This document shows positions 48,565-64,000 of a DNA stretch of 64,000 nucleotides, piece after piece (position 1 is the stretch's first letter; each line of letters begins with the position of its first letter). The stretch lies in assembly GCF_000282635.1 (NCBI RefSeq), contig NZ_AKIW01000042.1, positions 1-64,000 of the forward strand. The letters are read 5' to 3'. Below the pieces are notes generated by a model. That model searched no databases and was not told where the DNA came from. It saw only the letters and a list, made by a program, of their open reading frames with translations. The position numbers and the translations under genes were made by a program. This DNA is from Variovorax sp. CF313. GTDB taxonomy: Bacteria; Pseudomonadota; Gammaproteobacteria; Burkholderiales; Burkholderiaceae_C.

Positions 48565-50457
48565 GTGCCGTTGAATCATTCACTCCAGAACGAGCAAGAC
48601 GTCCATCTTTTCCGCGAGGGGACCCACTCCCGCCTGTATGACGTGCTGGGTTGCCATCCCTCCAAAGAGGGCGGCGCCCATTTCGCCGTGTGGGCGCCGA
48701 ATGCAGAGTCGGTGTCGGTAGTGGGAGACTGGAACTACTGGTCCGGCGATGCCGATCCGCTGAGGCCCAGTGCCGATGGCACCGGCATATGGCAAGGCCA
48801 TGCTCCCAATGCCACCATCGGCCAGGCCTACAAATACCGCATTCGATCCCGCTACGGCGGCTACTCGGTGGACAAGGCCGACCCGGTCGCCTTCAGTGCC
48901 GAGCCGCCACCCGCGACCGCATCGCGCATCTGCGAGCTTTCGTACGAATGGGCGGACGCGCAGTGGATGTCCACGCGCGGCTCGCGCAATGCGCTCGACG
49001 CCCCGATGTCGGTCTATGAGGTGCATCTTGGCTCATGGCGCCGCCGCGACGGGCGGTTCCTGGACTACCGGGAGCTCGCGCGCCAGCTCGCCGCCTATGT
49101 GAACGAGATGGGCTTCACGCACGTGGAGCTCATGCCCGTGACCGAGCATCCGTTCTACGGCTCGTGGGGCTACCAGACCACCGGCTACTTCGCGCCCACG
49201 TCGCGCTTCGGCTCGCCGCAGGACTTCATGTACCTCGTCGATCACCTGCACCAGCAGGGCATCGGCGTGCTGCTCGACTGGGTGCCTTCGCACTTTCCGA
49301 CAGACGAGCACGGCCTTGCGTATTTCGATGGTACGCACCTCTATGAACATGCCGATCCGCGCCAGGGTTTCCATCCGGAATGGAATTCAAGCATCTTCAA
49401 CTACGGCCGGCCCGAGGTGCGCAGCTTCCTGGTGTCTTCCGGCCTGTTCTGGCTCGACCTGTACCACGTCGACGGCCTGCGCGTGGATGCCGTCGCCTCG
49501 ATGCTTTATCTCGACTACGCGCGCGGGCATGGCGAATGGATTCCCAATCGCCACGGCGGCCGGGAGAACCTGGAGGCGATCGATTTCATCCAGACGCTGA
49601 ACCGGGCGGTCTATCGCGAGCACCCCGACGCCATCACGGTGGCGGAGGAATCGACCGCGTGGCCGCGCGTATCGCGGCCCACCGACATGGACGGCCTCGG
49701 CTTCGGCGAGAAATGGAACATGGGCTGGATGCACGACGCGCTGGCGTACATGAAGGAAGAGCCGGTCCATCGCAAGTACCACCACCACAAGCTGACCTTC
49801 TCGCTGGTGTACGCCTTTCACGAGAACTTCGTGCTGCCGCTCTCGCATGACGAGGTGGTGCATGGCAAGGGGTCGCTGCTCAACAAGATGCCGGGCGACG
49901 AATGGCAGCAGTTCGCCAACCTGCGCGCGCTGTTCGGTTTCATGTGGGCGCATCCGGGCAAGAAGTTGCTCTTCATGGGCGGTGAATTCGGCCAGCGCCG
50001 TGAATGGACGCACGACGGCGAGCTCGAGTGGTGGGTGTGCGAGCTCCAGGGGCACGGCGGGCTGCAGCGCCTGGTGGCCCGGCTCAACCACGTCTACCGC
50101 GGCGCGCCCGCGCTCCATCAGCTGGATTTTTCGTCGCCGGGATTCGAATGGATTGCCGCCGACGATGCCGACGCCAGCGTGTTCGCGTTCCTGCGCAAGG
50201 CGAGCGACGGCAGTCCGCCGCTGCTCGTCGTGAGCAACATGACCCCGGTGCCGCGCACCAACTACCTGCTGGGCGTGCCGCTCGGCGGCCACTGGCGCGA
50301 GCTCATCAACACCGACGCCACCGAATTCGGCGGCTCCGGCTGGGGCAATTTCGGGGGCGTCGAAGCGGCCCCCGTGCGTTCGCACGGCCGAAGGCAATCG
50401 GTGTGCCTGACGCTGCCGCCGTTGTCCACGCTGATCCTGGAGCACAGCGCCTCATGA
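48565..50457 (+). CDS. glgB: 1,4-alpha-glucan branching enzyme GlgB
   Basis: A 630-residue GH13 branching enzyme. Order seen: CBM48-like [50 protein letters not shown], nucleophile in [14 protein letters not shown], acid in [12 protein letters not shown], and transition-state aspartate in [12 protein letters not shown]. It makes alpha-1,6 branches in glycogen-like glucan. The GTG at 48565 ([15 protein letters not shown] follows) gives the family's usual N-terminus; longer in-frame sequence upstream is unlike GlgB. The stop overlaps glgE by ATGA. Confidence 0.93.
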   Translation: MPLNHSLQNEQDVHLFREGTHSRLYDVLGCHPSKEGGAHFAVWAPNAESVSVVGDWNYWSGDADPLRPSADGTGIWQGHAPNATIGQAYKYRIRSRYGGYSVDKADPVAFSAEPPPATASRICELSYEWADAQWMSTRGSRNALDAPMSVYEVHLGSWRRRDGRFLDYRELARQLAAYVNEMGFTHVELMPVTEHPFYGSWGYQTTGYFAPTSRFGSPQDFMYLVDHLHQQGIGVLLDWVPSHFPTDEHGLAYFDGTHLYEHADPRQGFHPEWNSSIFNYGRPEVRSFLVSSGLFWLDLYHVDGLRVDAVASMLYLDYARGHGEWIPNRHGGRENLEAIDFIQTLNRAVYREHPDAITVAEESTAWPRVSRPTDMDGLGFGEKWNMGWMHDALAYMKEEPVHRKYHHHKLTFSLVYAFHENFVLPLSHDEVVHGKGSLLNKMPGDEWQQFANLRALFGFMWAHPGKKLLFMGGEFGQRREWTHDGELEWWVCELQGHGGLQRLVARLNHVYRGAPALHQLDFSSPGFEWIAADDADASVFAFLRKASDGSPPLLVVSNMTPVPRTNYLLGVPLGGHWRELINTDATEFGGSGWGNFGGVEAAPVRSHGRRQSVCLTLPPLSTLILEHSAS

Positions 50458-52496
50458 AGAACATCTTTGCGACGCGTCCCGTACCCGCGGCGGCAGACAT
50501 CGAGAAGGGCGCCGTGCGCGCCGTGATCGATGCCGTCCTGCCATGCGTGGACAACGGGCGGTTTCCCGTCAAGTGCGTCGTCGGCGAGCGGGTCCGGGTT
50601 CGCGCCCATTGCTTCACCGACGGGCACGACGTGCTGCGGGTGCAGCTGTGCTGGCGCGCGCACGAGCAGGCCGACTTCCGCGAAGTACCGATGAAGCCGC
50701 TCGGCAACGACGTGTGGGAGGCCGCGTTCTCGCCGCCGTCCCTCGGTCGCTACGTCTACACCTGCGTTGCGTGGGTGGATTCCTTCGACTCGTGGCACCA
50801 CGAGCTCACGCGGCGCGTCGATCCCGCGGACGTGCGCATCGCGGCCCAGATCGGTGCGCTCGAAATCGCCGCCGCCGCCGCGCGGGCAGAGGGTACCGAC
50901 CGCGTCGAGCTGCAGCGCTGGGCGACCGAGCTCGACGCCATGGCGGCCGATCCCGGCTGCGACATCGGTTCGCTCAAGGCCTTGGCGCTCGACGAGGAAT
51001 ATGCCGCGCTCGTGCGCCGCCATCCCGACAGGCGGCATGAGGCGCGCTACCCCATCGAGCTGCCGCTGGCCGTCGACAGGGAGCGCGCGCGCTTCAGCAC
51101 CTGGTATGAGTTGTTCCCGCGCTCCACCAGTCCCCAGCCGGGCGTGCACGGCACCTTCAAGGATGTCGAAGCACGCCTGCCGGCCATCGCGGCGATGGGA
51201 TTCGACGTGCTGTACTTCCCGCCGATCCACCCGATCGGCCGCGTGCAGCGCAAGGGCCCCAACAACGCGCTCGCCAGCGGCCCCGAAGACGTGGGAAGCC
51301 CATGGGCCATCGGGGCGGCAGAAGGCGGGCACAAGTCGATCCTTCCGGCGCTCGGCACGCCCGAAGACTTCCGGCGGCTGCTTGCACGCGCCGCGGAACA
51401 CGGCCTCGAGATCGCGCTCGACATCGCCTTCCAGTGCGCACCCGACCATCCCTACGTGAAGGAGCATCCCGACTGGTTCCGCTGGCGCCCGGACGGCAGC
51501 GTGCAATACGCCGAGAACCCGCCCAAGAAGTACCAGGACATCTATCCGTTCAACTTCGAGTGCAAGGAATGGCGCGAACTGTGGGCCGAGCTCAAGAGCG
51601 TGATCGACCACTGGATCGGGGAGGGCGTGCGCATCTTCCGGGTGGACAACCCGCACACCAAGGCCTTCCCGTTCTGGGAGTGGGCCATCGGCGAGGTGAA
51701 GCGCGAACACCCCGACACCATCTTCCTTGCCGAGGCCTTCACGCGGCCCAAGGTGATGCACCGGCTCGCGAAGCTGGGCTTCTCGCAGTCGTACACCTAC
51801 TTCACCTGGCGCAACACCAAGCAGGAGCTGCAGGAGTACTTCACCGAGCTTTCGAGCGCCCCCGGCATCGACTACTTCCGCCCGAATGCCTGGCCCAACA
51901 CGCCCGACATCCTGCACGAGCAGCTGCAGACCGGCGAGCCCGCGGTGTTCATGGCCAGGCTCGTGCTGGCGGCCACCCTGGCGGCCAACTACGGCATCTA
52001 CGGGCCGGCCTACGAGTTGCGCGAGCACCTGCCGCGCGGACCCGGCAGCGAGGAATACCTCGATTCCGAGAAGTACCAGCTGCGCCACTGGAACCACGAC
52101 GATCCCGCGAGCCTCGCCCCCTTCATCGCGCGGGTGAACCGCATCCGCCGCGAGAACCCGGCGCTGCAGCGGGACCGGAGCCTGCGCTTCCTGCACATCG
52201 ACAACGACCGGCTGCTGGCCTATGCCAAGGAATCGCCGGACGGCCTCAACGTGATCGTCACCGTCGTCAGCCTCGATCCGCACGAGCCGCAATCGGGCTG
52301 GCTCGGGCTGGAACCCGGCAGCGTCGGCGTTCCTTCCTCGCGGGCCTTCCAGATGCACGACCTGCTGAGCGGACAGCGCTTCACCTGGCAGGGCGACTGG
52401 CACTACGTGCGGCTCGATCCGCGCAGCGTGCCCGCACACATCTTCGTGGTCCGCCGGCGCCATGGCGACGAGCGCGACTTCGATTATTTCCTGTGA
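50454..52496 (+). CDS. glgE: Alpha-1,4-glucan:maltose-1-phosphate maltosyltransferase GlgE
   Basis: A 680-residue GH13_3 enzyme. The N-terminal part carries [20 protein letters not shown]; the barrel has [49 protein letters not shown] with the nucleophile aspartate, and [12 protein letters not shown] with the acid. GlgE adds maltose units from maltose-1-phosphate to glucan ends. In the GlgE pathway this substrate comes from TreS/maltokinase, encoded directly downstream. Start overlaps glgB by four bases. Confidence 0.95.
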   Translation: MKNIFATRPVPAAADIEKGAVRAVIDAVLPCVDNGRFPVKCVVGERVRVRAHCFTDGHDVLRVQLCWRAHEQADFREVPMKPLGNDVWEAAFSPPSLGRYVYTCVAWVDSFDSWHHELTRRVDPADVRIAAQIGALEIAAAAARAEGTDRVELQRWATELDAMAADPGCDIGSLKALALDEEYAALVRRHPDRRHEARYPIELPLAVDRERARFSTWYELFPRSTSPQPGVHGTFKDVEARLPAIAAMGFDVLYFPPIHPIGRVQRKGPNNALASGPEDVGSPWAIGAAEGGHKSILPALGTPEDFRRLLARAAEHGLEIALDIAFQCAPDHPYVKEHPDWFRWRPDGSVQYAENPPKKYQDIYPFNFECKEWRELWAELKSVIDHWIGEGVRIFRVDNPHTKAFPFWEWAIGEVKREHPDTIFLAEAFTRPKVMHRLAKLGFSQSYTYFTWRNTKQELQEYFTELSSAPGIDYFRPNAWPNTPDILHEQLQTGEPAVFMARLVLAATLAANYGIYGPAYELREHLPRGPGSEEYLDSEKYQLRHWNHDDPASLAPFIARVNRIRRENPALQRDRSLRFLHIDNDRLLAYAKESPDGLNVIVTVVSLDPHEPQSGWLGLEPGSVGVPSSRAFQMHDLLSGQRFTWQGDWHYVRLDPRSVPAHIFVVRRRHGDERDFDYFL

Positions 52497-52511
52497 GGAG
52501 GTCGCCGGCCC

Positions 52512-55814
<3,303 letters not shown>

Positions 55815-55847
55815 CGTTGTCGACGCAACCCCAAGGGAGCTCACACC

Positions 55848-56597
55848 ATGGAAAACTTCGGCATTCACCTGGAGCCGCTGCGCGCCATCCTCTACCAGGT
55901 CGGCGCCTTCGTGCCGCGCCTGCTGATCGCGGTGGTCGTGGTCATCGCCGGCTGGCTGGTCGCCAAGGCGGTGCGCTTCGCGGTGACCAGGGCGCTGCGC
56001 GCCGTCAACTTCAACGTGCTGACCGAGCGCGCGGGGCTCGACAACTTCCTGCGCCAGGGCGGGCTCGCGGGGGACACCAGCAGCCTGTTCGGCATCCTCG
56101 CGTACTGGCTGGTGATCTTCGCCTCGCTGCTCATCGCCTTCAACGGCATGGGGCTGAGCTACATCGCCGACCTGCTCGGGCGCATCGTCTGGTTCGTGCC
56201 GAACGTGTTCGTGGCGCTGCTGGTGCTGGCTTTCGGCTCCTATTTCGCGCGCTTCGTGGGCGACGCGGTGTCGAGCTACTTCCGCGGCATCCAGATGCAG
56301 GACGCGGCCCTCTTCGGCAAGGTGGCGCAGTACGCGGTGATGGCTTTCGTGATCCTGATCGCGCTCGACCAGATCAAGGTCGGCGGCGACATCGTGCGCG
56401 AGAGCTTCCTCGTGATCCTCGCCGGCGTGGTCTTCGCGCTCGCCCTGGCCTTCGGACTGGCAGGCAAGGACTGGGCGAAGGCGCAGATCGAACATTGGTG
56501 GCCGAGGCAGATCAGGGGCGGCAAGCCGCCGCCGCCGAACGTGACCACTGTCGACAGTTCCACCCCGCGTCCCGGCAATGATCACCTGCCGCATTGA
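55848..56597 (+). CDS. Small mechanosensitive-channel-like membrane protein (TM-helix repeat)
   Basis: A 249-residue integral membrane protein with about five helices: AFVPRLLIAVVVVIAGWLVA, LFGILAYWLVIFASLLIAF, IVWFVPNVFVALLVLAFGSY, YAVMAFVILIALDQI and FLVILAGVVFALALAFGLAG. The conserved TM-helix repeats of MscS-related proteins are present (FNMLTERAGLDN-like NVLTERAGLDNFLRQGGLAG). The C-terminal beta domain of MscS is missing, leaving a short tail. It sits between treS-mak and glgX, within the trehalose operon, and its stop is followed directly by the glgX start. A role in osmotic response is inferred. Confidence 0.82.
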   Translation: MENFGIHLEPLRAILYQVGAFVPRLLIAVVVVIAGWLVAKAVRFAVTRALRAVNFNVLTERAGLDNFLRQGGLAGDTSSLFGILAYWLVIFASLLIAFNGMGLSYIADLLGRIVWFVPNVFVALLVLAFGSYFARFVGDAVSSYFRGIQMQDAALFGKVAQYAVMAFVILIALDQIKVGGDIVRESFLVILAGVVFALALAFGLAGKDWAKAQIEHWWPRQIRGGKPPPPNVTTVDSSTPRPGNDHLPH

Positions 56598-58760
<2,163 letters not shown>

Positions 58761-58776
58761 ACCCCGGAGGCATCCC

Positions 58777-60639
58777 ATGAGCACCCGTTCGCACCACATG
58801 CCGTTCGGCGCCACCGTGCAGGCGGGGGGTGGCGGGGTGGAGTTCGCCCTCTGGGCGCCTTCGGAGCCGTCCGTCGTGCTCGAACACCGCGCCGCCGGGG
58901 GCGGCGCGGTCTCCAGGCCGATGGAGCGCGACCACCGCGGCTGGCATCGGCTGCTGGTGCCGCAGGCAGGGCACGGCGACCGATACAGCTACCTGCTGGC
59001 CAACGGCTCGCGCGTGCCGGATCCGGCCTCGCGATTCAATCCCGACGACGTGCACGGCCCGAGCGCCGTGATGGACCCGCACCGCTTCGGGTGGACCGAC
59101 GACGCCTGGCGCGGCCGCCCGTGGGAGGAGGCGGTGGTCTACGAACTGCACGTCGGCGCCTTCACGCAGGAGGGCTCCTTCGATGCGGCGCGGGAACGGC
59201 TCGGCGAGCTGGCCGAACTCGGCATCACCGCCATCGAGCTCATGCCGCTGGCCGACTTTCCGGGCCGGCGCAATTGGGGGTACGACGGCGTGCTGCCGTT
59301 CGCCCCGGACGCCGCCTACGGCACGCCGGACGATCTCAAGGCGCTGGTCGATGCCGCGCATTCGCTCGGCCTGATGGTGCTGCTGGACGTGGTCTACAAC
59401 CACTTCGGCCCGGAGGGCAACCACCTGCATGCCTACTGTCCCGAGTTCTTCAACCCCGGGCACCGGACGCCGTGGGGCGCCGCGATCAATTTCGACGGAC
59501 CGGGCTCGCGCACCGTGCGCGACTTCTTCCTGCACAACGCGCTCTACTGGATCGAGGAGTTCCGCTTCGACGGCCTGCGCATGGACGCCGTCCACGCGAT
59601 CCACGACGAAACGCGGCCGCACATCGTGCGCGAGATCCGCGAGGCGCTGGACGCCGGCCCCGCCCGCGAGCGCCACATCCACCTGGTGGTGGAGAACGAT
59701 GCCAACCAGGCCTCGATGCTGGTACGCGACGACCACGGCCTGCCGGTCGCGGCAACGGCGCAGTGGAACGACGACCTGCACCACGCGGTGCACGTGCTGG
59801 CCACCGGCGAGCGCGATGGCTACTACGCCGACTATGCCGACGACCCGGTCTGCCGTTTCGCGCAGGCGCTGGCCGAGGGCTTCGTCTATCAGGGGCAGCC
59901 CTCGCTCTTCCGCCAGGGCGATCGGCGCGGCGAGCCGAGCACGCGGCTGCCGCCACAGGCGTTCGTTTCCTTCCTTCAGACCCACGACCAGGTCGGCAAC
60001 CGCGCATTCGGAGAGCGCATCCACGCGCTCGGCGATCCGGTGCTGCTGCGCGCGGCGATGGCTTGCCTGCTGCTGTGCCCGCATGTGCCGATGCTCTTCA
60101 TGGGCGACGAGTTCGCCGCCTCCACGCCGTTCCAGTATTTCTGCGACTTCGGCCCCGAGCTGGCGGCGGCGGTGTCCGATGGGCGGCGTTCGGAGTTCGG
60201 CGGTTTCGCGGCGTTTGCCGATGAGGCAGCCCGCGCGCGCATTCCGGACCCCAACGCCGAATCGACCTTTCTCGCGTCGAAGCTGCACTGGCGCGAGCGC
60301 GGCGCGCGCGCGCATTTCGCGAGGCTCAGCGAGGTGACGCAACTGCTGCGCCTGCGCCAGCGCTTCGTGGTGCCGCGGCTCGCCGGTACCGCAGGCGCGG
60401 GCAGCTACCGCTGCGAGAACGGCCTGCTCCGGGTGCAGTGGAGCCTGGGGCCCTTGCAACAAGGCCAGGCTGGGGCGCGGCTGTACCTGCTCGCTCATTT
60501 CGGTTCGCAGCCGGCCGATGGCGTCGAGCCGTCGCCGGGCGCCGTGATCCATAGCGACGGCGCGGCCGCTTGCCAGGGCAGCCTGCGCTGCGCACGCGGC
60601 GCGGTGCATGTGACGCTGGAAGAGCTGCATGGCGCATGA
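58777..60639 (+). CDS. treZ: Malto-oligosyltrehalose trehalohydrolase TreZ
   Basis: A 620-residue GH13_10 enzyme. Seen: VEFALWAPSEPSVVLEHRAA, YELHVGAFTQEGSFDAARE, LMPLADFPGRRNWGYDGVLP, VVYNHFGPEGNHLHAYCPEF, nucleophile in DGLRMDAVHAIHDE, acid in VVENDANQAS and aspartate in QTHDQVGNRAFG. It releases trehalose from malto-oligosyltrehalose made by TreY. The final 11 bases overlap the MalQ-TreY start. Start follows glgX by 16 bp. Confidence 0.95.
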   Translation: MSTRSHHMPFGATVQAGGGGVEFALWAPSEPSVVLEHRAAGGGAVSRPMERDHRGWHRLLVPQAGHGDRYSYLLANGSRVPDPASRFNPDDVHGPSAVMDPHRFGWTDDAWRGRPWEEAVVYELHVGAFTQEGSFDAARERLGELAELGITAIELMPLADFPGRRNWGYDGVLPFAPDAAYGTPDDLKALVDAAHSLGLMVLLDVVYNHFGPEGNHLHAYCPEFFNPGHRTPWGAAINFDGPGSRTVRDFFLHNALYWIEEFRFDGLRMDAVHAIHDETRPHIVREIREALDAGPARERHIHLVVENDANQASMLVRDDHGLPVAATAQWNDDLHHAVHVLATGERDGYYADYADDPVCRFAQALAEGFVYQGQPSLFRQGDRRGEPSTRLPPQAFVSFLQTHDQVGNRAFGERIHALGDPVLLRAAMACLLLCPHVPMLFMGDEFAASTPFQYFCDFGPELAAAVSDGRRSEFGGFAAFADEAARARIPDPNAESTFLASKLHWRERGARAHFARLSEVTQLLRLRQRFVVPRLAGTAGAGSYRCENGLLRVQWSLGPLQQGQAGARLYLLAHFGSQPADGVEPSPGAVIHSDGAAACQGSLRCARGAVHVTLEELHGA

Positions 60640-63600
60640 ACCGCACCACCACGGCGTCACAGGCGAACTTGGGCGGCTGTGCGAGCATTTCGGCATTGAC
60701 ACCGGCTATGTCGACGCATTCGGCGTTCGTCGCGAGGTTTCTGCGCAGAGCCTGATTGCGCTGCTCGCCGAGTTCGGCATGCACATCGGCGATGCGGCCG
60801 ACGCGGCCCACGCCCTCGAGGCGGCACACCGCGCGCGCAGCGCCGAGGTGCTGCCGCCGGCCGTGGCCGTGCAGGCGTCGAGCCGCGGGTGGCAGGTGCC
60901 GCTGCGGCTGCCGGTCTCGACTGGCCGGCTTCGATGGGAGCTCATCGACGAACAAGGCCGTGCGCGGCAGGGCGAAGCGGATGCCGGGGCGCTGCCCGAA
61001 ACCGGCCGCATCGAAAGCGGCGGGCATGTGTGCGAGCGCGTCCTGCACCTCCCATCGAGCCTCGAAGCAGGCTACTGCAGGCTGCGCATCGAAGGCGAAG
61101 GCCTGCGCGGGGAGACGCTGGTGCTGGTCTCGCCGGGCCGTTGCTACCGGCCCCCCGCGGTGCGCGACGGCGGCCGCGCGTGGGGCGTGTCGCTACAGCT
61201 CTACAGCCTGCGCTCGCCGCGCAACTGGGGCATCGGCGACTTCAGCGATCTTGAAGAACTGGCCGTGCAGATGGCGGCGCAGGGCGCCGACATCATCGGC
61301 CTCAACCCGCTGCACGCCTTGTTCGCCAGTACCCCGCAGCACGCGAGCCCCTACAGCCCTTCGTCCCGCCTGCAGCTCAATGCGCTCTACATCGACGTGG
61401 AGGCGGTGCCGGATTTCGCCAGTTGCGCGCCGGCCCGCGAGCGGGTGCATTCGCCCGATTTCCAGTCGCGCCTTGCCGCCTTGCGCGCAACGCCCCTGGT
61501 GGACTACCCCGGCGTGGCTGCCGCGAAGTTCGAAGTGCTCGCCTTGCTGTTCAGCCATTTCTGCGAGCGCCATCTGCCGTCCGAAGGGCCGCCCGACGAA
61601 ACGGGCCAGGAGTTCATGGCCTTCGTCGCGGAGCGTGGCGAGGCGCTGCGCCGGCACGCTCTTTTCGAAGCGCTGCAAGCCCACTTCCTCGCGCACGAAG
61701 GGGGCGCGTGGGACTGGCACGCGTGGCCGAGTGCCTACCAGGACCCGGATTCCGCCGAGGTGAGTGCATTCGCGGTGGTGTATGCGCAGCGCGTGCAGTT
61801 CCACCAGTACCTCCAGTGGCTGGCCGCCCGCCAGCTGGCTGCGGCCGCCGCGCGCTGCAGCGCGCTCGGCATGGGTGTTGGCCTGTACGTGGACCTGGCG
61901 GTGTCGGTCGACCGCGCCGGTTCCGATGCCTGGGCCCTGCAGCAGGGCCTTGCCGGAGGTGCCAGCATCGGTGCGCCGCCTGACGAGTTCAACCCTGCGG
62001 GACAGGGCTGGGGCCTGCCGCCATTGCGCCCCGACCGCCTGCGCGCGGAGGGCTACCGCTACTTCATCGACACGCTGCGTGCCGGCATGCGTGGCGCGGG
62101 TGCATTGCGCATCGACCACGTGATGGGCCTGATGCGCCTGTTCTGGATTCCGCCCGGGCGTGATGCGAAAGAGGGCGCCTACGTCCACTACGCGCTGGAC
62201 GAGATGCTGGCCGTGGTGGCGATAGAGAGCCACCGGCACCGCTGCATGGTGGTGGGCGAAGACCTGGGCACGGTCGACGACGCGTTGCGCGACGCGCTCT
62301 TGCGTGCCGACGTGTTGTCCTATCGCCTGCTGTATTTCGAGAAGGAGCCGCAGGGCGGCGGATTCAAGCCGCCCGCCGCCTATCCGCCGGCCGCGCTGGC
62401 CGCGGTCAGCACGCACGACCTTGCGACCTTCGCGGGCTGGTGGACGGCGCAAGACCTTCGGGAGCGCCTCGCGCTTGGCCTGTTCCCCGATCCGGCGATC
62501 TTCGACAAACAGCTGACGGACCGGGCGCACGAGCGCATGCAGCTGATGCACGCGATGCTGCGGGCCGGCCTGCTGTCGCGCGAAGACATGGCGCAGGCCG
62601 CCGGCCTTGCGATGCCGACCGGCCGCATCGTGGAAGCGGCGCATGCATTCCTGGCGGCCTCGCCGTCGGCGCTGATGCTGGTCCAGCTCGAAGACGTGGC
62701 GGAGGTGGTCGCCCAGGCCAACATGCCGGGCACGGTCGATACGCATCCCAACTGGCGGCGCAAGCTGCCCGTTTCGAGCACGGCGCTGGCCGGCGGCGAA
62801 CGCATGCGCGGCCTCGGCCGGTTGCTGCGTGCCCAGAGGCCGCGCGTTGTCGAACACGCGGCATCGCCGGGCCTGCAGACCCGCGTGCCGCGCGCCACCT
62901 ACCGGCTGCAGCTCCACAAGGACTTCGGCTTCGACGAGGCGATCCGCGTGCTGCCGTATCTCGCAAGGCTCGGCGTGAGCCACGTGTACTGCTCGCCGAT
63001 CCAGCGGGCGCGCGCCGGCAGCATGCATGGCTACGACGTGGTGGCGCACGCGGAGATCAACCCCGAGCTGGGTGGCGCCGAAGGCTTCGCGCGCTTCGTT
63101 GCCGCGCTGAAGGCCAACGGTCTCGGCCAGCTGCTGGACATGGTGCCCAACCACATGGGCGTGTTCGGCGCCGACAACGCATGGTGGATGGACGTGCTGG
63201 AAAACGGCCCCGCCTCGCTGTTCGCTCAGCACTTCGACATCGATTGGCAACCGCTCAACGTGGAGCTTGCCGGCAGGGTGCTGCTGCCCGTGCTCGGTGG
63301 GCACTATGGCGAGGTGCTGGAAAACGGTGAACTGATCCTTCGCTTCGAGGATGCGGCCGGCAGCCTGGCGATCCGCTACTTCGATCACCGCTTTCCGCTC
63401 GCGCCGGAGAGCTATCCGGCGGTGCTGCACCGGGCGCTCGCGCGGCTCGGCGATGCGACCGCCTCCGGGCATCTCGCAAGCCTTGCCACCGCGTTCGGCC
63501 ACCTGCCCGGACGCAATGCGGCGTCGCCGGAAGAACGCGCGGAACGTGTGCGCGACAAGGAGCTGCTCAAGGCGCGGCTTGCGCTGCTCGTGCGGCGGCG

Positions 63601-64000
63601 CCCCGCGGTGGCGCAGGCGATCCAGGCATCGGTGGCGGAGCTGAACCTCGCCTTGCCGGAAGCGCGCGACGCACTGCACCGGCTGATCGAGGCGCAGGCC
63701 TACCGGCTCGCGCACTGGCGGATGGCAGCCGACGAGATCAACTACCGGCGCTTCTTCGACATCAACGACCTGGCCGCCATCCGCATCGAGCGCGACGAGG
63801 TGTTCGAGGCCACGCAGTCGTTCGTGCTCGAGCTGGCTGCGTCCGGGGCGGTGGACGGCCTGCGCATCGACCACCCCGACGGGCTCTACGACCCCGCCGG
63901 CTACTTCCGCAAGCTGCAGGAGGGCTATGCGCGCCGTGCCGGCCTCATGCTGCCGGCCGCCGACGCGCAAGGGCGGCCCGCGCGGCCGCTGTACGTGGTG
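60629..64000 (+). CDS. malQ: MalQ-TreY fusion, incomplete at right edge
   Basis: The frame opened by the ATG at 60629 (overlapping treZ, GGAAG six bases upstream) reads without a stop to the window end, giving 1124 residues so far. Residues 1-745 are 4-alpha-glucanotransferase: WGVSLQLYSLRSPRNWGIGD, LNPLHALFASTPQHASPYSP, GALRIDHVMGLMRLFWIPPG, VVGEDLGTVDD and VSTHDLATFAGWW. From residue 752 it is malto-oligosyltrehalose synthase: VPRATYRLQLHKDFGFDEA, YLARLGVSHVYCSPIQRARA, LGQLLDMVPNHMGVFGADN and DGLRIDHPDGLYDP. MalQ and TreY are usually separate; here MalQ can elongate short glucans that TreY converts to malto-oligosyltrehalose. The C-terminal end of TreY lies beyond the window. Confidence 0.93.
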   Translation, partial: MAHEPHHHGVTGELGRLCEHFGIDTGYVDAFGVRREVSAQSLIALLAEFGMHIGDAADAAHALEAAHRARSAEVLPPAVAVQASSRGWQVPLRLPVSTGRLRWELIDEQGRARQGEADAGALPETGRIESGGHVCERVLHLPSSLEAGYCRLRIEGEGLRGETLVLVSPGRCYRPPAVRDGGRAWGVSLQLYSLRSPRNWGIGDFSDLEELAVQMAAQGADIIGLNPLHALFASTPQHASPYSPSSRLQLNALYIDVEAVPDFASCAPARERVHSPDFQSRLAALRATPLVDYPGVAAAKFEVLALLFSHFCERHLPSEGPPDETGQEFMAFVAERGEALRRHALFEALQAHFLAHEGGAWDWHAWPSAYQDPDSAEVSAFAVVYAQRVQFHQYLQWLAARQLAAAAARCSALGMGVGLYVDLAVSVDRAGSDAWALQQGLAGGASIGAPPDEFNPAGQGWGLPPLRPDRLRAEGYRYFIDTLRAGMRGAGALRIDHVMGLMRLFWIPPGRDAKEGAYVHYALDEMLAVVAIESHRHRCMVVGEDLGTVDDALRDALLRADVLSYRLLYFEKEPQGGGFKPPAAYPPAALAAVSTHDLATFAGWWTAQDLRERLALGLFPDPAIFDKQLTDRAHERMQLMHAMLRAGLLSREDMAQAAGLAMPTGRIVEAAHAFLAASPSALMLVQLEDVAEVVAQANMPGTVDTHPNWRRKLPVSSTALAGGERMRGLGRLLRAQRPRVVEHAASPGLQTRVPRATYRLQLHKDFGFDEAIRVLPYLARLGVSHVYCSPIQRARAGSMHGYDVVAHAEINPELGGAEGFARFVAALKANGLGQLLDMVPNHMGVFGADNAWWMDVLENGPASLFAQHFDIDWQPLNVELAGRVLLPVLGGHYGEVLENGELILRFEDAAGSLAIRYFDHRFPLAPESYPAVLHRALARLGDATASGHLASLATAFGHLPGRNAASPEERAERVRDKELLKARLALLVRRRPAVAQAIQASVAELNLALPEARDALHRLIEAQAYRLAHWRMAADEINYRRFFDINDLAAIRIERDEVFEATQSFVLELAASGAVDGLRIDHPDGLYDPAGYFRKLQEGYARRAGLMLPAADAQGRPARPLYVV

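Noticed and set aside
61193..63970. 925-codon minus-strand frame over the MalQ-TreY gene
   Set aside because: Antisense to an uninterrupted, motif-rich fusion protein; composition typical of a shadow.

Overview
The window is high-GC DNA with dense, mostly operonic genes, short ATGA/GTGA overlaps and several Bug-family (TctC-type) solute-binding proteins. Together with the formate dehydrogenase locus carrying DUF3305/DUF3306 genes, this points to a betaproteobacterium of the Burkholderiales, most like Comamonadaceae (Variovorax-like). That assignment is inferred from gene content and was not tested against a database. No rRNA, tRNA or CRISPR array was seen.

Layout. (1) 1-1340: the end of a DUF3363 conjugative relaxase, cut off by a small remnant of an IS3-type insertion sequence lying in the opposite direction; this is a scar of an integrative conjugative element. 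(2) 1413-5607: a TetR regulator diverging from an SDR / AcuI-like reductase / alpha-beta hydrolase / zinc-type oxidoreductase operon; the hydrolase is broken by an internal deletion. (3) 6128-8828: a cytochrome P450 and an unusual alpha-beta-hydrolase-LuxR fusion. (4) 8967-12138 (minus): aldehyde dehydrogenase, DAO-type FAD oxidoreductase and a BFD-like [2Fe-2S] protein. (5) 12334-19839: a MocR regulator diverging from a complete Nit1C cluster (MSMEG_0572-like protein, nitrilase, radical SAM, GNAT, PurM/AIR-synthase-like, MSMEG_0570-like protein, flavoprotein). The spacer between them holds at least seven copies of a TTGATYG-type motif. Nit1C clusters are associated with cyanide assimilation and nitrogen starvation.

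(6) 19864-25509: a LysR-controlled catabolic island (amidohydrolase, SDR, Bug protein, carboxymuconolactone-decarboxylase-like protein, small barrel protein, and a hydrolase with no nucleophile serine). The same 14-bp element lies in front of both transcription units in opposite orientation. (7) 25543-31813: a frameshifted IclR regulator diverging from a Bug protein / enoyl-CoA hydratase / ADP-forming acyl-CoA synthetase / MmgE-PrpD operon, with an IclR-like palindrome in front. (8) 31885-48298: a 14-gene formate dehydrogenase island on the minus strand with divergent fdhD. It carries the structural subunits, TorD chaperone, a polyferredoxin, two MoeA proteins (one fused to a binding-protein-like domain) and a tungstate importer whose permease and ATPase are fused. 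The content suggests a tungsten or molybdenum formate dehydrogenase made with its own cofactor supply. (9) 48565 to the right edge: an alpha-glucan/trehalose operon, glgB-glgE-treS/mak-mechanosensitive channel-glgX-treZ-malQ::treY. It joins the GlgE route (trehalose to maltose-1-P to glucan) with the TreY/TreZ route (glucan to trehalose), with a channel gene placed in the middle. The last gene encodes a MalQ-TreY fusion and runs off the window.

The known modules (Nit1C, FDH, GlgE/TreYZ) are secure. The most interesting unexplained material is the set of shared repeats in front of regulators, the two hydrolase-fold proteins without a serine nucleophile, and the domain fusions TupBC, MoeA-PBP and MalQ-TreY.
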